This document shows positions 1-5,091 of a DNA stretch of 5,091 bases, piece after piece. Source of the stretch: Candidatus Methanoplasma sp. (GTDB lineage: Archaea; Thermoplasmatota; Thermoplasmata; Methanomassiliicoccales; Methanomethylophilaceae); assembly GCA_031254265.1 (NCBI GenBank), contig JAIRUV010000037.1, positions 1 through 5,091 on the forward strand, in the 5' to 3' direction. The position numbers and the translations under genes were made by a program. Position 1 is the first letter of the stretch; each line of letters starts with the position of its first letter. A model generated the notes under the pieces. It worked only from the letters and a program-made list of their open reading frames with translations. It did no database searches and had not been told where the DNA came from.

Positions 1-123
1 GTAAGGAACCTTAAACGCATAAGGGTGGTGAACATCACCTTAGGTGATCTGAAAGAGGGCCGCTACAGGGACATCTCGAAAAGGGAAAGGGAAGATCTGT
101 ACGAACAGCTCGGCCTGAAATGA
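1..123 (+). CDS. C-terminal tail of RsuA/RluF-family pseudouridine synthase (5' truncated by window)
   Basis: Frame 1 is open from the first base and gives 40 residues before TGA. The tail reads LKRIRVVNITLGDLKEGRYR followed by a charged helix ending in QLGLK. The pattern L-K/E-R-x-R-[IV]-x-N-[IV]-x-L-G-x-L-x-x-G-x-[YW]-R is, from family knowledge, the C-terminal end of RsuA/RluB/RluF rRNA pseudouridine synthases, where it closes the catalytic domain. The N-I-T-L-G and YRD variant is closest to the RluF-like branch. Such enzymes isomerise specific uridines in rRNA to pseudouridine. The catalytic Asp and the S4-like N-terminal domain lie outside the window, so the exact target cannot be assigned. 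The gene converges on the leftward operon, and only 66 bases separate the two stop codons. Codon use (AGG, ATA) matches the neighbours. The match rests on one short motif. Confidence 0.72.
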   Translation, partial: VRNLKRIRVVNITLGDLKEGRYRDISKREREDLYEQLGLK

Positions 124-142
124 TCTGCTGCCAGACAGATCA
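121..142. repeat. perfect 7-bp inverted repeat at the stop codon of the rightward gene
   Basis: TGATCTG (121-127) and CAGATCA (136-142) are exact reverse complements around an 8-nt loop. The left arm includes the TGA stop of the pseudouridine synthase. No T-tract follows on the plus strand (an A run follows), so by itself it does not look like a rho-independent terminator. It could be a 3'-end RNA structure protecting or marking the rightward transcript, or it could be chance. Confidence 0.4.
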
Positions 143-163
143 AAAAGCCAAAAATGAGTTAAG

Positions 164-183
164 AAAAAGGGGCTCCCGCCCCT
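164..183 (-). terminator. hairpin plus T-tract terminator closing the Hsp70 operon, probably bidirectional
   Basis: Six base pairs (168-173 with 178-183; AGGGGC/GCCCCT) enclose a 4-nt loop, TCCC. Read on the minus strand, the stem begins 7 bases beyond the Hsp70 stop and runs straight into a T-rich tract, TTTTTCTT. That is the form of an intrinsic terminator, and also suits archaeal oligo-T termination. Read on the plus strand, the same stem is followed by TGTTTGTTCAGTTT, a weaker but plausible stop for the converging pseudouridine synthase gene. It therefore probably insulates both transcripts. Confidence 0.75.
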
Positions 184-189
184 GTTTGT

Positions 190-1770
190 TCAGTTTCCTT
201 TTGTGATCTTCTCCATAAGGCCCTGAGAGTCCCTGATCTCGTCATCTGACATCTGGAGCTTGTTCTGCAGCTGGTATTCCGTGTGCAGACCCAGACAGTC
301 AACGTGCGAGACCAGTATCCCTTCGTCGGTGGCAACGAACTTGACGGTTATGGGGGTGCTTCTCGTAACTCCCTCCGGAAGGTCCATCTCGAACTCGCCG
401 ACGCTGTATCCGTCGATGAGTTCTATCCTCTTCCCATCGTCGTTGTTGGATGCGGAGTTCTCATATATCTCCACTTTGATCGAACTCTGGCCGTCGTCTA
501 TCGGGTAGTATGTCTTCGTCGACACGATGGGGAGCTTCTCGTTCCTGAATATGATGTTGGATATCATCTCCCTGCCGTCATCGTACATCGCCTTTATCCC
601 GAAGGACTTGCTGAGGACGTTGTGGACGGTGATCTCCCCTTCCTTGGGAACGTATTCCTCGCCTGCAGCGGCCGCCGCCACGAAGTCCTCCGCTCCGGCC
701 CAGTTGTGGGCGCCTGCGAATATCGCCGCGCCTTTGGCAATGGACTGGTCTGGGTCAAACACCCTGACGTTGGCATCCGGGTACTTTGCGGTTATGCGGT
801 TCTTGACCTGAGGCATCCTCGACGACCCTCCTACAAGGACAACATCATCTATATCAGATATTGAGAAATTCTTCGATGCCAGGGCCCTCTCGATTATGTC
901 GAGCGTGGTCTGCATGAGAGGCGCGGTAGCTGCCTCGAACTCCGCCCTTGTTATGGTGTAGACCGCCTTCTTCCCCCCGACGGTAAGCGTTCCCTTCGTT
1001 GATTCCGCCGATGAGAGCCTCTTCTTGATGGTCTCTGAATCGAGGATCAGCGACTGCTTGACATCATCATCGTCATCAAGCTCACTCTCTTCGATGTCGT
1101 TCTCTTCGCAGACCTTCTGTTTTATTATCTTGATGAGGGCCTGGTCCCAATCCTTTCCTCCAAGGAGCCTCTCCCCGTCTGTTGCTACAGCGGTGAATGA
1201 ACTGCCTTCGATGTCCAGTATGGTAACGTCGAAGGTCCCGCCTCCGAGGTCGTAGACCATCACTCTCTTCTTTCCTCCTCCCGCGCCGAATCCGAAGGAT
1301 ATCGCCGCGGCGGTGGGTTCGTTGATTATGGTCACGTCGTCAAGTCCGGCGACCTTGCCTGCTGTCTTGGTGGCATCCCTCTCGGTCTGCCCGAAGTACG
1401 CCGGACAGGTGATGACCGCCTTCCTGACATCGACACCGTGGTTGTCGTTGAAGTCGTTGATCATCTTCCTCAGTATCGCTGCCGATAAAGTGATGGGCGT
1501 GTATTTGTCGCCGTCTATGTCCACTTCATAATCTGTGCCGATCTGCCTCTTTATGGCGGTGACCACCCTCTCCAAAGGATACATTATTGCCATGTCCTTT
1601 GCCGGCGAACCGACTATTATCTCTCCGTTCTCGTTGAAGAGTATGACCGACGGCGTTGTGTCCTCCTGTTCAAAGTTCTTCTCGACGACGGGGTCACCCT
1701 CCTCATCGATATATGCCAGGCACGAGTATGTCGTACCAAGGTCAATACCAATCATATATTCATTGCTCAT
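190..1770 (-). CDS. Hsp70/DnaK-family ATPase with truncated C-terminal lid
   Basis: 526 residues, with ATG at 1770-1768 and TGA at 192-190. The N-terminal ATPase domain (about 1-356) carries the Hsp70 hallmarks: phosphate-1 loop GIDLGTTYS (8-16, D10), K74 in IKRQIG (equivalent of DnaK K70), connect-1 with E151 in NEPTAAA, phosphate-2 DLGGGTFD (174-181, with D174, T179 and D181 kept) and the adenosine loop VLVGGSSRMPQV (311-322). ATP hydrolysis should be intact. A beta-type substrate-binding domain follows (about 384-500). The protein then stops about 27 residues later, so nearly all of the helical lid of DnaK (about 638 residues in E. coli) is missing. The interdomain linker is also atypical, with an alanine run at 365-369 and no VLLLD-like motif. 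The gene overlaps the GrpE-like gene by ATGA, and AAGGAG lies 10 nt before the start (1781-1786). It is last in the operon. This is likely a specialised Hsp70 rather than the housekeeping DnaK, so no symbol is given. Confidence 0.95.
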   Translation of the reverse strand: MSNEYMIGIDLGTTYSCLAYIDEEGDPVVEKNFEQEDTTPSVILFNENGEIIVGSPAKDMAIMYPLERVVTAIKRQIGTDYEVDIDGDKYTPITLSAAILRKMINDFNDNHGVDVRKAVITCPAYFGQTERDATKTAGKVAGLDDVTIINEPTAAAISFGFGAGGGKKRVMVYDLGGGTFDVTILDIEGSSFTAVATDGERLLGGKDWDQALIKIIKQKVCEENDIEESELDDDDDVKQSLILDSETIKKRLSSAESTKGTLTVGGKKAVYTITRAEFEAATAPLMQTTLDIIERALASKNFSISDIDDVVLVGGSSRMPQVKNRITAKYPDANVRVFDPDQSIAKGAAIFAGAHNWAGAEDFVAAAAAGEEYVPKEGEITVHNVLSKSFGIKAMYDDGREMISNIIFRNEKLPIVSTKTYYPIDDGQSSIKVEIYENSASNNDDGKRIELIDGYSVGEFEMDLPEGVTRSTPITVKFVATDEGILVSHVDCLGLHTEYQLQNKLQMSDDEIRDSQGLMEKITKGN

Positions 1771-2540
1771 TTTTCCTCATCTCCTTCTGTTGCTCTTCCA
1801 GAAAACCTGTAGATTTTCACTTTCTCCTTCTGGAGAACTCGTCCCTGGTACACGTACCCGTCCGACACTCTCTCTGCTATCATACCGTTCATAGATTCGT
1901 CGTCGGTGGGTATGACATCGACGATCCTTTGGTGTATTGTGTTCAGCCTCTCGAACTTGCTCGGGCCGATCTCCACGCCGCAGTCGACAAGGATGTTCTC
2001 CATGTCCACTCCGTACGCTTCGAATGAGCTCAAGATGTCCTTGGGTGAGAAACTGCCCAATTTAGCGTTCATTCCGTTGCAGAGTTTGAAGAAGTCCTCT
2101 CTCATCGCAGACAGCTGCTCAAGCATGACCATGAACTTCCTGTTTGCAAGCTCCGCATCCCTTTTGTTCAAGATTGACGAATATTCTTTAAGTTGTTCCT
2201 TGGATGTTGTATACTTCCCGATCTCTGATGTCAAGGCGGAGACCATATCCCTGAGCTGGGCGATCTCTTTCTCAAGGGAAGCAATGGAATCGGCATCTGC
2301 GAAGGCCTGTTCCTGATATGCCGGTATCTCTGCTGCAGGCTCTATGTACAACTCTTCTATTATGTCCTCGATGACCACTTCCTCTTCCGGAGGCAGTATA
2401 TCGATCCGAGGCTCAGAGCACTCTGCAGGAATTTCTTGGAGCAGCTCTTCCGTGATCTCTGGATCCTCTTCGTCGATGGTCCCGGTCACCAGGAAATTCT
2501 TCAGCTTACTGGTCTTGCTGGTCCTCTTCTTCTCGGTCAT
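1767..2540 (-). CDS. GrpE-like nucleotide exchange factor
   Basis: 257 residues, ATG at 2540-2538. GGAGG (2548-2552) sits 7 nt upstream and supports this start. Layout: a basic N-terminus (1-15, rich in Lys/Arg/Thr); a very acidic stretch (21-68, 19 Asp/Glu and a single Arg); a probable coiled coil (about 84-130, heptad-like Leu/Ile/Val spacing); a helical middle; then a C-terminal segment (about 190-245). The C-terminal segment resembles the GrpE beta-wing: F196, the TIHQR region with H203, a D-D-E turn, then MIAERVSDGYVYQGRVLQK and a final hydrophobic strand, VKIYRF. In known GrpE proteins the wing opens the Hsp70 nucleotide cleft to release ADP. The gene lies between the GTPase and Hsp70 genes with ATGA overlaps on both sides, so its partner is most likely the adjacent Hsp70. 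It is longer than typical GrpE (roughly 200 residues) because of the acidic N-terminus. The similarity is confined to the C-terminal part and the overall architecture. Confidence 0.8.
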   Translation of the reverse strand: MTEKKRTSKTSKLKNFLVTGTIDEEDPEITEELLQEIPAECSEPRIDILPPEEEVVIEDIIEELYIEPAAEIPAYQEQAFADADSIASLEKEIAQLRDMVSALTSEIGKYTTSKEQLKEYSSILNKRDAELANRKFMVMLEQLSAMREDFFKLCNGMNAKLGSFSPKDILSSFEAYGVDMENILVDCGVEIGPSKFERLNTIHQRIVDVIPTDDESMNGMIAERVSDGYVYQGRVLQKEKVKIYRFSGRATEGDEEK

Positions 2541-3799
2541 TTCTTTTCCTCCAGGCTCTCGCAGTTGAGGAGCCAGATGAACGGGTCCTCCACGCGCATA
2601 GGGGATATCCCCCTTGTCAGCACATTCCCGGTGGGGTTGCTTCCAAGGGCGGACACGGCAAAGTATGAATGCTCCTTGAATTCCTTCGCCGTCTGTGTGA
2701 AGGCTGTCGAAACAGCCCTGCGCATATATTCCTCGATCTCCGCGCTGATCTGCTCGAAATTCGTCTTGTCGTACTTCCCCCTCTCCCTCTCTATGTTGAG
2801 GGAGGAGTTCAGACCGAACAGTATACTGCTCTCCTCGTCGTTCTCCGGTGCTTTCATGAGCACATCCGCCTTTGTCAGAACAACAGCCAACGGTATAGTG
2901 ATCTGGTCCTTCATCTTGAGTGACTTGTTGGTCCTTATGATATTTACAATATCCGACAACATGTTAGCTACGTTGACACCGGTCGGGGGTTTATTGTCCA
3001 TGCGTATCCTTGTATTGATGTACGGTATCTGAAGCGGGTCCACCAGGAATACGATCCCCGATGCCCTTGAGATGAATGAGTTGAGGTTCAGCCCCATCAT
3101 CTTCCCGGTGGAGTCAAGGTCCTCCCCTGCCGTATCGAAGAATGCCAGCGTATAGACTCTGGAGGAATCCCCTTTGAAGAACTTGAGATAATAGATCATG
3201 GGCTCCCTGGACTCCTTGCTCTCTTCGAACGAGAGCGTGGGGGCGAGCTTCCTTCCTTCCTCGTACAATCTTTTGTAATACATCTCCCTGTATTTCAGGG
3301 TGGTACGGTCTGTCGCCGAACTCATGATGGCATTGAATTCTTTGGAGAAGGAGTTCTTCAGCTGATCGATCAGCACCGCTATGTAGTGGCTCTTTCCAAC
3401 CCCTTTCGGGCCCAGCAGGACGAACACGCTGCTCCCCTCGTCCTCCGCCCCCTGAGGTATAGGGTTATGACAGCTTGGGCAGAGCCTTTTGTAGACCGGT
3501 TTGTTGCATATGTCGCATATGCCGGACGAATTCCGTATGATATGGTATCTTGTCGTCACGGGGGCGCTTCCGGCAGGGTCCTTGCCGAGGAAGATGGAGT
3601 TCTCTATGTCGATCTCCTCCTCAATGTTCTTGGACCTGTACTTCCGCGCGTTCTTTTCGTCAAGCTCCCTCAGGAATATCTTTGTGCACGCTGGGTTCGT
3701 ACACTGATAGTGTATGTTCTTCAGATCCACGGAGCCGAAGCAGAACGGACAGGTGTAGGTAGCTGAGTGGTGCGTCTGGGGTTCAGGTTTCTTTGCCAT
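2537..3799 (-). CDS. double zinc-ribbon P-loop GTPase (TRAFAC-like, DO-GTPase2-type)
   Basis: 420 residues from ATG at 3799. An in-frame ATG at 3859 would add 20 residues, but they lie inside the upstream gene and lack family character. Two Cys4 zinc ribbons come first: C17-x2-C20...C33-x4-C38, and C95-x2-C98...C107-x2-C110. The second has the form CDIC...RLCPSCHNPIP. The GTPase domain follows, with a Walker A/G1 loop GPKGVGKS (130-137), G3 FDTAGED (221-227) preceded by the hydrophobic strand VYTLAF, G4 TKAD (309-312) and a G5-like SAL (383-385). TKAD in place of NKxD still supplies the guanine-binding Asp. No transmembrane segment or signal peptide is seen, so the protein is probably cytosolic. 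The arrangement resembles, from memory, a GTPase family described from predicted bacterial conflict systems. The protein may switch assembly or activity of the partner FN3 and Hsp70 proteins, which is an inference. The end overlaps the GrpE-like start by ATGA. Confidence 0.9.
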   Translation of the reverse strand: MAKKPEPQTHHSATYTCPFCFGSVDLKNIHYQCTNPACTKIFLRELDEKNARKYRSKNIEEEIDIENSIFLGKDPAGSAPVTTRYHIIRNSSGICDICNKPVYKRLCPSCHNPIPQGAEDEGSSVFVLLGPKGVGKSHYIAVLIDQLKNSFSKEFNAIMSSATDRTTLKYREMYYKRLYEEGRKLAPTLSFEESKESREPMIYYLKFFKGDSSRVYTLAFFDTAGEDLDSTGKMMGLNLNSFISRASGIVFLVDPLQIPYINTRIRMDNKPPTGVNVANMLSDIVNIIRTNKSLKMKDQITIPLAVVLTKADVLMKAPENDEESSILFGLNSSLNIERERGKYDKTNFEQISAEIEEYMRRAVSTAFTQTAKEFKEHSYFAVSALGSNPTGNVLTRGISPMRVEDPFIWLLNCESLEEKK

Positions 3800-3803
3800 C
3801 TCT

Positions 3804-5091
3804 TCATCTCTCCTTGTACAGCGGGTGTATGAATCTGAACAGGTTGTAGTCGTTCTCACTGACGAAGAAAAGCCTTACCCTGCTGATATCTATCTTATCT
3901 TTAGCGGTGAACACTATCGTCGCTCTCCCGGAAGTGATCGGGATCGGCCTGTTGGAGGCCCATATAGATTCTCCGTCCCAGATCTTGAGCGGTATCCCTT
4001 CTTTGACCGCTATCGCCGACACATGGGGAAACTCTTTGATCCCGGGATCGGTCTCAATGCTAAGCAGTACCTTCGTTTCCGTTTTGGAGGATCCTTCGAC
4101 GGCCATGGAATACCTGACCTTGGAGCATGCTCCAGAATAAATGTCGAAGTTCATCCCTCGCGAGGTCATCCTCTCGCCGCCAACGTCGTAGACCGCGTAC
4201 ATGGTAACGACCCTCTTCTTCGAGTTGCCCATAGGTATCCTTACCATCTTGTCCTTGTTGTATGCGTCCCTGGTGACAGTGATCCTTTCGGCATCCAGGT
4301 CGTCCGGTCCAGATGCCGGCGATGATTCCTTTATAACAAAGACAGCGGACTCCGCGCCTGTCGGCCAGGTCATGGTTATGTCGCAGTCGTTGCCGCTCAT
4401 CCTCTTCTCCATGTCCCTGAAGGGCTTCAGGTTGGCCACCATTATGTCCTTTCCCCTGACAGCGACCTTCCCGGCTGGCACCATTGGGTAGATGTATTGC
4501 ACAGCGCCGTCCGGAAGGAAGAACCTCATACCGTTCTCGTACGTCTCCAGAGGCTGTATCTCCTTCATCCATGCGTTCAGGTCCTCGAGTTTCACCATCC
4601 TCCCGTACATGTTCACCTTCCTCGGCGAGGAGTAGAGGACGACCTTCTCCCTGCTCTTCCACTTTGCCGTGAACGAGCCGTCGGCCTTGTTCCATCTGAT
4701 CTCCATATCCCTTACGGGCTCCGGGAACTTCGTCGCGGTGTATGAGAAAACAGTGCCCATAGACCTCTCGGTGCGTCCTTTGTTCTTGTATTCCGCGACG
4801 AAAAGGTAATGGTACTTCACCCCTCCTTTCAGGCCGTAATCGTCTATAACGGTCCCTCCGTCGTGCGTTATTTCGACCTCGTCTCCGGAACCGGCGGCGG
4901 ACGTCCCTTCTTTTCTCCAGATGCGTATCCTGGAGCTCCCCTTCGGTTTTTCGTATATCAGACGCAGTCCGCCCTCGATGGGCTCGATGCTGACGTTCTC
5001 CACTTCTCTGAAGACTATGACCGGGCCGCACGAGGCCGCCTCTCTGGAGAGTATGCCCCATCTTTTCGAGTAGACAGAATAATAACTGTCG
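3804..5091 (-). CDS. tandem fibronectin-III-like beta-sandwich protein (5' end beyond the window)
   Basis: The frame ending at TGA 3806-3804 stays open to the right edge, giving 428 visible residues. The 29 residues before the first possible start (GTG, 5003-5001) continue naturally: YYSVYSKRWGILS, then CGPVIVFREVENVSIEP. This looks like the last strands of one FN3 domain plus the linker into the next, so the gene really begins outside the window. One clear FN3-like unit follows (about 30-120: EGGLRLIYEKP, SSRIRIWR, then the Y-x-Y-x-F strand of KYHYLFVAEY). Further beta-rich units are likely at about 126-235, 236-320 (begins CDITMTWP) and 324-428, ending in YNLFRFIHPLYKER. No signal peptide or membrane segment is visible in this part. 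FN3 domains usually bind proteins, so a scaffold or recognition role beside the GTPase and Hsp70 is likely but unproven. No enzymatic motif is seen in the visible part; the missing N-terminus could carry another domain. Confidence 0.82.
   Translation of the reverse strand, partial: DSYYSVYSKRWGILSREAASCGPVIVFREVENVSIEPIEGGLRLIYEKPKGSSRIRIWRKEGTSAAGSGDEVEITHDGGTVIDDYGLKGGVKYHYLFVAEYKNKGRTERSMGTVFSYTATKFPEPVRDMEIRWNKADGSFTAKWKSREKVVLYSSPRKVNMYGRMVKLEDLNAWMKEIQPLETYENGMRFFLPDGAVQYIYPMVPAGKVAVRGKDIMVANLKPFRDMEKRMSGNDCDITMTWPTGAESAVFVIKESSPASGPDDLDAERITVTRDAYNKDKMVRIPMGNSKKRVVTMYAVYDVGGERMTSRGMNFDIYSGACSKVRYSMAVEGSSKTETKVLLSIETDPGIKEFPHVSAIAVKEGIPLKIWDGESIWASNRPIPITSGRATIVFTAKDKIDISRVRLFFVSENDYNLFRFIHPLYKER
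3810..3815 (-). promoter_or_regulatory. ribosome binding site deciding the GTPase start
   Basis: AAGGAG on the minus strand lies 10 nt before the ATG at 3799, inside the last codons of the FN3 gene. The FN3 stop (3806-3804) falls between this site and the ATG. A 10-nt spacing from AAGGAG is also seen for the Hsp70 start (1781-1786). This favours 3799 over the in-frame ATG at 3859 and suggests ribosomes ending the FN3 protein restart on the GTPase. Confidence 0.65.

Noticed and set aside
283..864. A 193-codon plus-strand open frame opposite the Hsp70 gene.
   Set aside because: It lies antisense to conserved Hsp70 coding sequence and has no recognisable domain. The same applies to the other plus-strand frames across the operon.
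1053..1083. The ATCATCATCGTC-type repeat as a microsatellite or CRISPR-like repeat.
   Set aside because: It is the reverse complement of the Asp-rich codons of the Hsp70 (ELDDDDD, residues 230-236) and is explained by coding.
190..2540. Ordinary heat-shock grpE-dnaK-dnaJ operon.
   Set aside because: The Hsp70 is lidless with an unusual linker, the GrpE is long and divergent, no dnaJ follows (the terminator does), and both are coupled to a GTPase and FN3 gene.
3797..3859. GTPase start at the upstream ATG (3859), adding 20 residues.
   Set aside because: The added residues are Thr/Arg/Cys-rich with no family character, overlap the FN3 gene, and lack the well-placed AAGGAG seen before 3799.
5001..5003. 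GTG as the start of the FN3 gene.
   Set aside because: The frame remains open and domain-like upstream to the edge, so the gene is truncated by the window rather than started here.
4060..5061. A 333-codon minus-strand open frame overlapping the FN3 gene.
   Set aside because: The product is rich in Arg, Gly and Glu with no domain pattern, and overlaps the well-supported FN3 frame, whose FN3-like strands are recognisable. It is an out-of-frame shadow.

Overview
The window is almost entirely one leftward (minus-strand) gene cluster that runs in from beyond the right edge and stops at a hairpin terminator near the left edge. In order of transcription it contains: (1) a protein of tandem fibronectin-III-like beta-sandwiches, cut by the right edge (3804-5091); (2) a GTPase preceded by two zinc ribbons (2537-3799); (3) a GrpE-like nucleotide-exchange factor (1767-2540); and (4) an Hsp70/DnaK-type ATPase without a full C-terminal lid (190-1770). 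The only other gene is the rightward tail of an RsuA/RluF-type pseudouridine synthase (1-123), which converges on the cluster. No tRNA, rRNA, CRISPR, insertion sequence or long non-coding stretch is visible. The only intergenic gap is 124-189, which holds the terminator.

Organism: arginine is encoded almost entirely by AGG (15 of 18 Arg codons in the Hsp70 gene; the rest are 2 AGA and 1 CGC). Ile ATA is common, base composition is near balanced, and Shine-Dalgarno sites are clear. This fits a methanogen-type archaeon such as Methanomassiliicoccales. AGG-rich bacteria such as Synergistota are a real alternative. I cannot settle this from the window.

How the genes may work together: the four leftward genes are tightly packed. 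There is a 4-nt gap between FN3 and GTPase, and ATGA stop/start overlaps between GTPase and GrpE and between GrpE and Hsp70, so they are very likely co-transcribed and translationally coupled. The cluster is not the housekeeping grpE-dnaK-dnaJ operon: there is no J-domain gene in view, the Hsp70 and GrpE are divergent, and they are joined to a zinc-ribbon GTPase and an FN3 protein. The simplest reading is a dedicated NTP-driven complex. The Hsp70/GrpE pair would form one nucleotide-switch module, the GTPase a second, and the FN3 protein a scaffold or recognition part. From memory, GTPases of this zinc-ribbon type have been grouped computationally with predicted NTP-dependent conflict/defence systems (the 'DO-GTPase' type families). 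The function here is unproven.
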